Positions 1 to 12,600 of a stretch of 64,000 nucleotides of DNA are shown here, piece after piece. The stretch covers positions 70,443,435 to 70,507,434 of the forward strand of contig NC_058338.1 of the NCBI RefSeq assembly GCF_905475395.1, written 5' to 3'. The notes below the pieces were generated by a model. The model saw only the letters and a program-made list of their open reading frames with translations, did not search any database and was not told the DNA's origin. Both the position numbers and the translations under genes were made by a program. Position 1 is the stretch's first letter. Each line of letters opens with the position of its first letter. Origin of the DNA: Chrysoperla carnea. Its lineage: Eukaryota > Arthropoda > Insecta > Neuroptera > Chrysopidae.

Positions 1-2651
1 TTCGGTTTTCTTCAGTTTTTAAAAAAGTTTTGAATTAAAGGCATTTTAAATTAAAATTGTAAAAAAAGAATATATTTGGTGTAACCAGTTTCTCTATCGG
101 CGAAAAGTTACAAGTTTTCCTTCAATCATTATTCTGAATTTCACCATTCGGAAAGAAAACATTTTTGAACTATTTTCCCTAAAACAAATCAAGAGAAATT
201 TTGACTCACTATATAGAGTAGTATTGACTCAAAAAAATAAAATTTAAACCAAATTGGCATTAATTTGTCATTAGTAGTGGTAGTCAACTAACACAAATTG
301 ACTTTGTTTTTAGAAAATATCAATATTTTGTAATTATAGTGTACAATTAATTATGTTACAACTGTTCAATGAAAGCATTAACTTGCGGCGTTTCGATATC
401 AAAACGAAATTTTTCCCAAAAAATTTTGTGTGTCAATTACTGAATATTTAATAAGCTTTCTGTATAGATTTCAAGACGATTCTCTGTACAGTTTACGATG
501 AATTAATTATTAGAAACAGCCCTTTTTACATGGTGGTATATGAAAAAGTCGTTATAAATGTTGGTTTTATAGTCAATAAAAATGTTTTACCATTTACACA
601 AAAACTTTTTTCAATATTCCTCAAGTTTTAAGCTTTAAAATCATGCCAAAATTAAGAACTGTGCATAAAAATTAAGAACTTTTTTTGGAAAAAAACACTG
701 ACTTTGATAGTTAATTTCTCCTAAACCGTACAGGCAATCGGTATGAATTTTTCACAAAAGACGTGTAAAAGGATGATTAATTGATAAATGAAATTTCAAA
801 TCCTTGGTATCATTTTCAATTTACGGTATCGAAATACTTTAAAGAGTTGAAATGAAAATGATAACAAAAATTTAAAATTTTACTTATCAATTCATCCTTG
901 TATAGGTAGGACTTTTGTAAAAAAATAGTCCATCAATTCTCTGTGCAGTTTATGAAAAATGAAGTTTGTAAGATAATTTCTCAAAAATCGTTTCGAGAAA
1001 TGATATGAATTTTTCACAAAAGACGTATAAAAGGATGATTAACTCTCAAATAAACTTTCATATTTATTTTATCATTTTCATTTTTGGGTGTCGGAATACT
1101 TAAAATGAACATCGGTAGAATAATTACGAAAAAGCAGAGTATCAAAATTGAACAAGTTTCTCATCTTCCATTTAATGCACCTACATTTTCATATAATACT
1201 TTACACTATAATTGAGCCCCTGTATACAAATAAGAAGTCTACTTAAATTTATTTAAAATAAATGCAAAAGTAATATAAAGTTGTTGAATACATTTAACAA
1301 ATTTTTTTTTATAAAAACATACTTTCTTTTATTCACAAAAAACACAATAATAATAATAATAATATTTGTATTTTATTGTATATTAATAAATATTTTAATT
1401 TATATCTATTGTTTGTTTATAATAGATTTAATTTTATACAAATATGATCTTCTAAAATTGCAAGTTCTTTGTCAACTCATATGTATAGACATTAGATAGA
1501 AGCAACATAGAATCTTATTTTAAATTCTTGGATAAAAAACTTTAAACCTAAAATTCAATAAATATAGGATTGCAGACGAAGAATTTTCTGTTTTAGGATA
1601 TTGTTTGAAGTAAATAATTTCTCCTTATGTTATACATTTAAAATCAGTTTAATATTTACCTTAAGCCAATTAATTGTGTAAATAAAAATGATTCAAATTC
1701 TAGATTTTAAACAAGTTTTTATTGGGTTCACCTTTGACCAGTTTAGCCACTTAATGTAAATAATTTTCCAAATCTTCAACTACTTCTGATGGCATGAAAA
1801 TAAATGCGCGCACCATTTACCTGATATCATATACATATTTAAAAATACGTTTAGATACAGGTTTAACGTTTGTTGGAAGCGGTGGGAAGAGGTATGTTAA
1901 GAAGTAGAAGTTCAAGAAGAACATCAAAACCCATATCAAATCCATAAAAACATGCTCTTTTATTCATGTACTATTTGTGACTACAGTGTAGAATACTAAG
2001 ACATTGTATACATACATATACTCAATACACACTTATTATTGAAATATTACCTGAAACATACAAAATATAGACTTGGATAAACTTGAATAAACTAAAATTT
2101 TTTAACAAATTGGGATTTAAAAAGCAGAAAGAACTAACCAATACTTTATATTAATAATAATTAATTTTAGGGAAATAGGACAAGTAGAAAAAAAAAAGGA
2201 TTTAATTTGAATAAATTGACCGTTTCTTCATTTATTTAGGGTATGCTCAGCAACTTATTTTTATAATTAAATTATCTAATACATAGAAACTATCGAGATG
2301 GATCTTATATATTAATTTTATTGCCATAATTCGAATCATCATTATTGCAGTTTGTCTTTAAAATAATTTCTGTTAATTTAATTGAAACCTATTTTATAAT
2401 TAAAAATCCAATTGTTGGCTTATTTTTCCTAAAGAATGTATGAGCATGACAACAATGTTTGATTTAATGGCTCAAAATTTTTTTGTAGGTAGACTTTTAC
2501 TCAAAGAATGTGTGTTCAAATTTCAGATACTAATGCAAATTTTACAGAAAAGTCATTAGGTATAAATCGAAATAAAATACATTGCTTAAAAACGACATAT
2601 TTTGAAATTTTTTGATAATTTTCATTTGGAACGAATGGAAACAAATATAAA
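1..2651. other. AT-rich region without a recognised gene
   Basis: I see no convincing coding exon on either strand; the short open frames are low-complexity and AT-driven. The only clear structure is the inverted/direct repeat at 749-1105, listed separately. Confidence 0.6.
749..1105. repeat. Palindromic repeat with an extra direct copy
   Basis: An arm at about 749-835 (TTCACAAAAG...GGATGATTAATTGATAA...ATCATTTTCA) returns in inverted orientation at about 841-925 (ATGAAAATGAT...TTATCAATTCATCC...CTTTTGTAA). A third copy, in the first orientation, lies at about 1007-1105. The arms are diverged but colinear. This looks like the remains of a foldback or MITE-type element; the exact ends and target duplications are not visible. 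Confidence 0.6.
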
Positions 2652-3235
2652 AACAAGTGAAAACAAACAATGGACTAAGTAAATTGTTTAAATACCATGT
2701 ATAGACAGTGTTGACATTACACAGTGTCACATTACACAGTGTCACACATATACATACATGTCACACATATACATATACCCATATACATATACCCATACTA
2801 TACAATATGCGCATAATTTGCGCTCTCACGGGTAAACAGTGACGTTTACGAAAAAATGTTTCGTACAATTTCGTTTATTTTTTTATAAGGAACATTTTTT
2901 ACATTTAAACTTTTGTTCTATCTCTAACGGTTTACAAGATACCCAAGATACCTACTACCCAAGACTCAATTAGCCTATGTTGCTTATATACGAACTTAAC
3001 CTAACTTTTTACGTTCTCAGCACATTATAAAAATTTCGGCTAGATATCTCTTTTCGTTTTTGAGTAATCATGATGACAGACGGACAGATAGACAACCGGA
3101 AATGGACTAATAAGGTGATTTTATGAACACCAATACCAAAATTTTGTTCATAGCATCAGTATGAACAAAAAGCGTTAAGCGTTACAAACTTGGGACTAAA
3201 CTTAGTATACCTTTGTATATTTCATACACATGGTA
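2652..3235 (+). repeat. Dispersed ~560-bp repeat, copy 1
   Basis: The copy starts with AACAAGTGAAAACAAACAA and ends near CACATGGTA. Shared landmarks are CTCACGGGTAAACAGTGA, TCTAACGGTTTACAAGAT, an ACGGACAGA-type stretch, and TTACAAACTTGGGACTAAAC near the end. It is more diverged than the copies at 32533 and 48092 and carries a short CATATACATA microsatellite near 2750. Ends of the family carry imperfect inverted ATACCATG / CATGGTAT, so it may be a non-autonomous DNA element. Confidence 0.8.
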
Positions 3236-4424
3236 AAAAAACTTTTTAGTAGAAAGTAAACTTATAAGCAATGACACAGAAAATAAAAAACCCAAGTGTC
3301 TCCATTCATATACGGGATGTACGAGCAGGGTAAATTTAGAATTGAAATTATTTTAATATTATTTTCAACTTTGGATTTCGAAATATCGAAATGTGAATAA
3401 TTAAAGAAAATTTTCAATTTTCAATATTTTGAAAATTACGCCTAATATCGAAAAATATTTTTCTTACTGTTCACTCTATGTCGTCAAGTTATAACATAAT
3501 TCACTGTCAAGATTGACAGTTTTTTTTATTATTCGTTAAGCTAAAATTACTTTATCGTGAACAGGGAATTTTCGCAATACATTTTTTAAGAATTGATTTC
3601 AATTCAGTATTGCAATGCTCTTATTGTTATTTATAATCAATTCAATAATAAGGACTTTCTCTTTAAATATATAAAAACTTTCTGCATCATTTACAATTCA
3701 AGGAACGCAATTCCATAATAAACTACTTACATTAATGTTTAAATACAAAACACACATAATTATAATAACAAAAACATTATTTTAATAAATAAATCACATC
3801 GCATATAGACACATCATCATCATAGATACCTGGTGCAATTTGTAAAACAACAAAAGGTCTATAAAAATAATATGTATTTGTGTTTAAAATATTAATGTTA
3901 AATTAATTAATAGCATATATAGTATATGTAGACGCAAAAGGAAATTCCATAGATGAAAACTTTATCGCGACAGGCAGTGAACCTTATGTCCAGAATTTTT
4001 TTTCATTAATAGGGAACATGCATGTTTTTTTTTTGCCTTGATAAAAGCGTATTCATGTAACAAAAGGAAAGAAAATTTTTTCGAAAAGCTTTACAAGCAG
4101 CCATCAAAGATTTGTTTGTATCTCTTTCTATCCAAACTATAACTAAAACAAAATTTAGCATAGGCGAATGGCAACTTTAATTTTTTCTGTTAAAATTAAG
4201 AAACTGTAAATGATAATTAGTAAAGTTATAGAAAATGAATTAAACAATAGTTAACGCCCTGGCTATTGTTTCTCAAATACAAAAACAAAAAAGTGCTGAA
4301 ATGGTAGTTTACACTACCTGCTTCTTTTCTGTGTCCTCAAATGTATAAATATATACATAAATTTCGATTTCTAAATTTTAATTGAAATATTCATTTTTAA
4401 CCCCGAACTAGAAAAAAGAGTTTT

Positions 4425-4620
4425 TATAAATTTGACCGCTATGTGTGTGTGCTAAAAAATTGGCGATGATCTTCAAAATTGGTTCAATTCGGAAAAGGCT
4501 TTAAAGAAAACGGTAATTTAATGGAGAGTCTTCATAGATATGTTTCTAGTGCGAGTTTAGGGTTCCGTACTTGAAAATTTGTCGGGATTTTTTAAATCTT
4601 ATAAATTTCACTATCCATTA
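4425..4620 (+). repeat. Copy of the GACCGCTATGTGTGTG repeat family
   Basis: Shares GACCGCTATGTGTGTG, ATGATCTTCA, GGAAAAGGCTTTAA and GGTAATTTAATGGAGAGT, in the same order, with the copy at 19970-20225. It lacks that copy's internal TGTCTGTCTGTGGCATCGTAG segment, so it is internally deleted. A phrase near 4550, GCGAGTTTAGGGTTCCGTAC, resembles a repeat tail also seen in altered form near 44905. The class is unknown. Confidence 0.6.
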
Positions 4621-5574
4621 ATTTCTTTTGATTAGTCTATAAACATATCAAATTAAAAAACTACACATATTGGGTAGATGATCAAGTCCATAGTTTGAAA
4701 GAGTTTATTATCGATCTTGATATTATTTTGTAGAAACTTGAACTTGAATAAGTTAAATATAATTGTACTATGATAAGAAAAAATTGAGGAACATACCGGC
4801 TGGCAAGTGTCACTATCAATTTACATATTAATTAAAATTTTACTCAAACAGCATATTTAAATTTAGACGTGCGTTTAAAGAATTTTTATTAAGTATATCA
4901 CCTTTTTAAAAGGTTTTTCACACAGGGAACAGCATATCAGCGATTTAACATAGTATGAGTGCAGATACAAAAGTTATTTCGCTTCAGACAGTCATCTAAA
5001 GATTAACGCTTGTTATACATTTTTTATATTCAACTAACGTATCTGTTTTAATATAATTTTATCGAAGAAAAAAAACTAATAAACTAACGAAAATCGATTT
5101 TCCAACAAATTTGTAATTATAAAGTCACTGTGTCCGTCAAACTAAACCCCTTTATATTCCAAAACACGATTCGATATCAAATTGAATGACCAAACAAACT
5201 AAAAATGGAGATTTACGCAAAGAAATTATGTTCAAATTCCACCAAACAATTCAACTACAATAACCACAATCAGTTTCAGAAAACTTGTAAATTATAATCA
5301 CTATCTGTCCGCTGCCACGCTTTGCTATAAACGCTTCGGCATTATTTTTGTATAAAAATAGATGAGTATAAGAATAAATAATAATAGATAAATATAAAAA
5401 TATCTAATAAATTTTATGAGTTGATTTTCAATTAATGTTTAATGTGTACATCATGCCCTTTTATTTGCTACCAGGCTCAAACTCCCCCCCCCCTGGAAGT
5501 TAGATATAGATAAAAACCTTCCTCGAAGCAAGGTTGTCTTTTTAGTCTATAAACAATACACAAACGAGCATAAC

Positions 5575-5576
<2 letters not shown>

Positions 5577-5655
<79 letters not shown>
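5577..5655. repeat. (TA)n microsatellite
   Basis: An almost uninterrupted alternating AT run of about 78 bases. Confidence 0.98.
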
Positions 5656-5659
<4 letters not shown>

Positions 5660-6750
5660 GATTAATTGAGACCGGATTTTCTTTCATGACGTGTAACCTA
5701 TTATAGTTTGTTACCGTAATTAGATTTGTATCTGTAACGCAATCGTATCAACTAACTTTTTGTTTGAATTTAATTTCTATCATTTTACGCATTATGATGA
5801 AATTATTACTCAATACGATAAAAAAAAATGGACACTTATTATTTAAGGTTAAGTTAATATCATCTATTGTTCAATTTCAGTCAGGCATACTGGATTTTTT
5901 ACACCAATTAGTCAACTAACAATTTATATTTTACTTAAAAAAATAATTAAGGCAAATATTAATTGACTTTTCTGTTCAATTTACTTCAACTTTTGGGAAA
6001 AAATTAGTTCAAGGTATTACGAAAATGCAATAAGAATGTGAAATGTTGGCATTGCTATGTCGCTATGTCATATTTCTTCCATGAGACCTTCAATTGTTTG
6101 CAATTTACTGATTGCCTCGAAGAAAAATGCTAAAACTAAATAGATTCATTTTAATATGTTTTGTTTATTACTAGAAATGCCATACCCTAAAAAGATTTTC
6201 TTGAGTAGTAATTTTCCGATGATGATGGTTGGTTCAGGGTATTACGAAAATGCAATAAGAATGAGCTATATCATATTTATTCCTTTAGACACATAAGAAG
6301 TCCTTTCGATAATTTTGTATTATTTGGGTCTTGGAAACTATATTTTCACACTGGCAGAAAAAAGTCACTCGGTACATACCAAAAAAAAGTTCCAACTCGA
6401 TTCACGGGGAAACAACTGTCCCCTCCCTCTCCTGCATCGTTTTGACATGTGGTAAAAGAAAATAGCTTGGGTACATTTTTTGATAGCATGGAACGGACTG
6501 TGGTATGAAAGAATTTAAGCTGTTATATACATAGACAACTGTTAACACATATGAATATCATTTTTGCAGTGGTTGATGTTGAAGATACATTTATGATATT
6601 TTATTTAGTCAGTCTTCACTTCAGGTCAATTCAAGTTCATTTTCTCTTATTTTCATTTAAATTTAGATAATTTACTTTCCTACAATAATAATAAAAAAAT
6701 TCGGATTTAAAGGTCAGTTAAAACAATTTTGTGAACTAAAGGGAGTCGCT

Positions 6751-6885
6751 ATGGGTATACCCAAAGGTAGTGGGAAAATATATACCAATATCAGACCAAA
6801 ACCCATGAACCGCGTTCTTAGAGTCATTAAGCAATTTTATAAAACACTCCCACTCTTTCCCGTTAGGCTTCGATACAGTGAATAG
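6751..6885 (+). CDS. Small 44-aa open frame, unrecognised
   Basis: ATG to TAG, 44 residues beginning MGIPKGSGK and ending RLRYSE, with a basic central stretch. The segment is GC-richer than its surroundings. An overlapping basic frame (6878-7084) follows in another phase. I do not recognise the product, and no clear splice partner was found. It may be a chance frame, part of an old transposon or a short exon. Confidence 0.15.
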   Translation: MGIPKGSGKIYTNIRPKPMNRVLRVIKQFYKTLPLFPVRLRYSE

Positions 6886-8654
6886 ATCAATTCAATTATT
6901 CAAGAGAGAAATATGGCTCAAAAAATTTGTATATCGAAATGAAATTAAAACGATAGAAAGAAAAAGAAGGAACAATTTTATTAAAATACAGTGGAAATCA
7001 TTGGAAAAAAGCAATTTAAAACGCAAACGCTTTCAACGATTCAAAAATTTTAAAATGAAATATAACTTTTTTATTCATAATTAATTTTCAAATATTTAAT
7101 AATTAATTATAAATATTTTCAATAATTGTTATGTTGTTGACTAATTATATTTAATAATAAATTGTCAGATTATTATAAATATTATTTTGAAAATTATTAA
7201 CATAAAACTATCAAATATTTATGTCAATTAAGCATTCAAATTCAATTGTGAAAAAATGAATGAACATTGAATTTTGTAAATTCTCTGCACTAAACATTAA
7301 TATAATTTTAGACCAGTTTTATCGATTGCAAAAATAAATAAAAAGAATGACCTTTTTTTGTAAAACCCATAAATAAAATTTTTGTATTATGATAAACTCA
7401 AGCCGTAGAAATTCATCTAATTTTTATCATAATAATAATTCGATATTTGTTGCTTCCGAAAAGTAGAAAGGCTTCAAATTCGAGTGTATTATGTATTATC
7501 TTTCATTTGTATGGTTAGCTTTGGTAAATATAATCAGATTTCAACGATTCGATTTTTTATAGAGAATAGTCGAGGTTTATTTGAAATTTTAAATATATTA
7601 CTTTTATTTCTAGTACTTTTTTCAAGGGTACTTCCCTCTAGGCCAAAACAGGATTTTTGGGGTTTTCTCAAAAAACTTGGCACAAGACTAGACCTTAAGG
7701 TATTCCTAGGATTGGTATAAGCCACTAACCGGGAAAGGCCCACACCCTAGGGAAAACCTTTCCAAATACAGGAAAATGGGATTTTCTAGGGAGAAGCTGA
7801 GGGGACAGCAGTGAAATTTCGTATCAGGGTTTATATCAACAAGGTCCTATTTTTGCCTCTGGGACCCCTACCCAAAATTGTATCAACCCTACCCAAAATT
7901 GATCAAATATTATTTAAAATGTCTTTTTAAGTAGCTTTTTTAACTTGGTAATCTTTACTTAACTTAACCCTAACCAAACTACAGCCTTCTAAATATTATA
8001 TTAAATCCAAGAAATACCTAAGCCTGTTCCTCATTACTTGTTTTTAAATAATTCTTACAATTGGCTGCTTTCAATAAAATGAATACAAGAATAATATATC
8101 AATTTTATAATATAACAAAGTCTTGTCCGATGTTTCGGACCGTTTATTTCAAGTTTTCTCACTCAGCATTTTAAGAAACACACTTGAAAAGTACAAACAA
8201 CTTTTTTTTTAAAAAAGAACATTATATCGAAATGAAATTTAAATTTGATAAAAATTCTATTTATTAAATACTTATAAAGATTACTCTGGACAAATATCAA
8301 TGTTAATTAATCTGATTATGGACATACAAATTTCATTGATTATCAGAAATGTTTTGTGATTTAATAAGCACTTTGATGACAAATCAAATATGCTAATCGA
8401 AAATTTTAATTAAAAGAATGCAATGAATTATTCGAAATGTATTATCAAAATTTCGTACAGTTCTATTTTATACTAAGTTCTTGCAGTACGCTGCGAAATG
8501 ATTACTGTATGCATCATTCGCACTATGCTTCTTGGCTGGATGTTTATTCGAACTGGATATTTATTCTTGTCTATATTGAAATTAAAAGGACTTTATTGTA
8601 CTATTCGACCCATATATCAAATGCTATAGAACGCAAAAATTATATAAAAATATG

Positions 8655-8790
8655 TTCAAAAACTAGCTCGATACCCGCCCGCATCACTGGGCTTAAAAGT
8701 AAAAACCACCGCTTTATAGCCTTCGCCTCCATTGTTCTCACTCATCCCCCAATCAAAAAATTTGAGTGGATTGCTTTACGCTGCTAAAAA
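8655..8790 (+). mobile_element. Transposon-like end fragment
   Basis: Contains AACTAGCTCGATACCCGCC, which resembles the AACTAGCT-CCGCGG type ends of common insect non-autonomous elements and the start of the element at 46839. The remainder of the fragment is not alignable by eye. It falls within a 116-codon open frame (8437-8787) that I treat as non-genic. Confidence 0.3.
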
Positions 8791-9649
8791 ATATGCACTG
8801 TTTCCATTTTTTAATTGTTAAATCGTTATAACTCATTGAGTATATCAGAAAAGATTGTCATGAATTGTTTGACATTTACTATTTTAAATTTTTACAGAAA
8901 TCTTTAATTTATGGTTCAAGATGATGGTCGTAGATCTGCTAAAAATAGTAAATGTCAGATTAAATTTAATTTTTTTTATTTTTTTTTAATATACCTTTAT
9001 AAATTATAGTATTATTCTGATGTATGAGCTATATTGCTGTACAGTTTCATAAAAAACCATTCGCTAGTTTTTGCGTAAAAACAAACAAGCAAACCAGCAA
9101 CACATTTATAATATATAGAAATAGTTTATTCGCGAAACAACGTAGTATTCTGCTGTTTCTAAATATTACACCTCGATGTCAAGTAATACTTTTGAACAAT
9201 ATCTTTTTGCTATTCCTAAGTGGCTCAGCTTCGTATTTCCCGGAAATATTTCTCTTTCGACCAGAATCATCAGAAGAGAATTTACCGACATTTGGCAGAC
9301 AGAGAAGCTAGCTATGAATTATTTTCGTGTATATTTTCACAACAAGCTTCAACAGTTTTATTTATTATTTATAATCAATAATATTATAATACCCCCACCA
9401 TTCATTTAAATTTATCCATAAACCTAATTTGTAATTAAATTCGAGTTAAAATATCATTTAAATGCTATAAATTTAACAGTTAAGATTTCAATGTAAATAT
9501 TTCATGAATTTAATCATAATTTATTATAAAAGTAAAAGTGAGCCAAAATTTAAAAAAAAAGTATCTAATAATAACGACTTTATGGTCATTTGAAAGCAAT
9601 ATCTGTAGATAAAAATTTAATTAACCAATAATAATTAATAAAATTAACA

Positions 9650-12600
9650 ATGTTAGAATTAAATATTTTGTTTACAATAATTTGCATCATACTTTGTAGT
9701 GTAAGTAATACTTTTACAATTTTGTAAAATATATGTATATGTATAAATTAATGGGTAATAAATGGGTTTGTTTAATTTAATGGGTAATTTACCTTTTCAT
9801 TTACATATGTGAAACTTATGGTAAAAAATTTCAAAAATTTTCGAAGGTGAATAAAAATAATAGCATTTTAGATACACATAAAATAGGACCAAGTTCTTGC
9901 TAAATTACACCCAAGTTATAATTAGTATATACACCAGGTATGGGCAAACGTGGCTTAGAGAAGTTCCTCAGTCTTTTGAACCTAAAATACGAGTAAGACA
10001 GAGAGACAACTTTTTTTTCTACCTATCTCATTACTATAAGAGAAAATGAGATAGACAGAAGAATCGCATACCGGTCTCGCTTCCTCCTCTATGAGCAATG
10101 CGTTCTTGGATAAAGAGACACGCAATAAAGTTTATGACAGCCAATAAAGTTATAACAATGGTGACTTCGAGTTAAAATAACTCGCCCATGCCTGATATAC
10201 ACGTTATCTTTATTGAACGTACTGCTATATTTGCTCTGCAGCTAGCCTATCCGCTTCTCTATTTTCAGATGTAGACTCGAGTAAATCTCTTATTAAGGCT
10301 AATAAAGATAATCTATACTACGGTCCCACCAGATACTGCTCTAATGACTTATAAAAAACCATCGACTGATTAAATTTTATGCAGTTGAAAAACAAAAATA
10401 CGACATATGTACCCATATCTTACGTATATTCGTATTGATGCTCATTTCAAATACTTTATATCCTTCAACACGAAATGTAGTTAGAAAATTCACTTTTTCT
10501 TGGAAAAATATTTTTAGAAATGACATGTTTTGAGCTGAAGATACCGTTAACTGTAGATGTAGTGATTCATGAAAATGGTGCTTAACTTCCCAGTATAGGG
10601 AAGTTCTTGTAATCGTTCTATAATAATTCATGTTGAAGTATTTTAGGTAGTTATAGGAAGGTATTTATTATTTATTATTTATTTAGCCCGTTACATCAGA
10701 ATTACTTTTGTCATTCATTTTGCGTGCGAAAAATAGTTTATTACCGCACTCATTGTGGCAATGAATACCCATTTTTCATTGCCACACTCATTTTCAACCA
10801 ATCAAATAAGGCTAAAAACCTGTTAAAGTTACTATGTGGAAACCTGTTTAAGTCTTGTAAAAAAAGATTTTCTTCGGCCCGTTCCGTATTTTTACCTATC
10901 AACTAGAGATTCATTTCAAAGAAAAGTGTAGAAATTCCCATCTTGGTAAAAGGTCTTTGAAATCATTATCAATCATAATATACTCCACTTTCACATAGAT
11001 ACATTTTGCTCGAACTTTATGCATAATCATGCACTTTGATAACAAAAATAAGGTAATTTCATCACATACGGTTACAATGATAAACCAGGCCCGTGCGCAG
11101 GAATTATCCAAGGTAGGGGTTCAAACTTGTGTTCGCCATGTTAGGTGATTAAGTCAATATCACAAGAAATAGTTTTTTCGAGAAAACTAGAGAACTTTTA
11201 ATTAGGTCAAAATGTGATACTCAGTCACTATTTTTCAATAAGTTAATTCTACGCACTACAGAAAAAAACTTTTCCAAAACTCTGTGGGCATCGACGTCTA
11301 CACCGCGATATATATTAAGCGAGGCTAAACCGATCTAAGATTTAATGAGACGACGCAAGGTTAAAAGGAACGTTCATTTGCCGTTGTTGTCACAGGCAAA
11401 ACTTCCAGAACGCGAAGCATTTGGTAGACATTCGCGAACGCGTCTTTTTTGCCAATATCGTGTGCTTCGAGTGAATTTTTGGCATTCCGTCCGGCAATGC
11501 GTTTTCGCCAAAGCTGAACTTCGTCGATCCAAATGTCATGGGAATCATCGTGCAAAATTGAATATTCTAATTCAAAAAGTCTAGAGAAACGATTGTCTTT
11601 GAATAATTTTGTTTCTAATTACCTCGGAAACTATTTTTTCTAAACTGGTTATCCTTGTTACCCTACACAGTTTTTACATTCCAAAGTATTCAATAGCTTA
11701 ACACAGTTTTTACATTCCAGAGTATTGTAAATTCAAATTACATGGAATACGACATCTACAATGGTACACCCGTAAATGGTCAAAACGTAAATGTCCATTT
11801 CCTTCCAAGTACTCGTGAAAGTAATTATAATAAAAATGTTGATATCGATAAAGCAAATTATCTTAAAAATGTCAATGTTAATGAAGTTAAATATCAAAAT
11901 GATAACGAAAATGCAAGTATTAATGTAACAACAGCCGATTTAAAAGTTGTTGAATTGAATAAAACCGATTCAACATCCTTTCATCCAGAAACCGATTTAT
12001 TACTACAATTAAATGTAACATTTTCTAAGCAATCGGTACCACCAAATGATACTGAAGATCTCTTAAATTCTTTGAATTCGGAAGATGCAATAAATCTACA
12101 TAATCATCTATTTAGGGGTAGTGAAAGCTATCATATATGTCGAAGACTCCAACATAATCAATTCACTTGTTACACAATTCCAATACAGAATTTAAAACCA
12201 TACGTAAAACAACGTTTACATAAGATATTTCACTCGAAACAACCAAAAATACCATATTTATGTGATTTAACCAATCGCAAATTATTCGAGCAAAGTGAAT
12301 ATTGTAAGAAATTAAAAATGTATAAGAAAACTTATATGAAATTAAAATATCAATCGCTGATTCCAACCGATTTAGTTGATAATAATAAAACAGATGTGGA
12401 TGGACTTTTTTATTTTTGTGGATTTGACGATAATGATTTCGATGCAAATATTTGTTGGCCCGTAAATAATTCGAATAATTCTAAGGAAATTAGTTATTCA
12501 ATGCCGATTTTAGAAAAACATATACGTTCAAACACTACGTTATTATGCTACGTTGCAAAGGAACGTAATAATACACAAATTACATGCTGGCCAACACATC

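Larger units (their letters stand above)
3236..9649. other. Long region without a convincing gene
   Basis: Mostly AT-rich unique-looking DNA. Recognisable pieces are a repeat fragment at 4425-4620, a TA microsatellite at 5577-5655, one small open frame at 6751-6885, a 20-base tandem duplication (CCTACCCAAAATTG) at about 7865-7905, and a transposon-like end near 8660. No spliced gene could be assembled. Confidence 0.5.

Noticed and set aside
2542-2745. Minus-strand 67-codon frame
   Set aside because: It is a shadow over the start of the dispersed 560-base repeat; a similar frame arises in the copies at 13088, 17426 and 32476.
8437-8787. 116-codon plus-strand frame
   Set aside because: Composition is AT-driven and its end overlaps transposon-like sequence (AACTAGCTCGATACCCGCC). 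No recognisable domain or splice partner.
11345-11584. Plus-strand 79-codon basic frame
   Set aside because: It is the complement of the hAT transposase relic, which explains the open frame on both strands.
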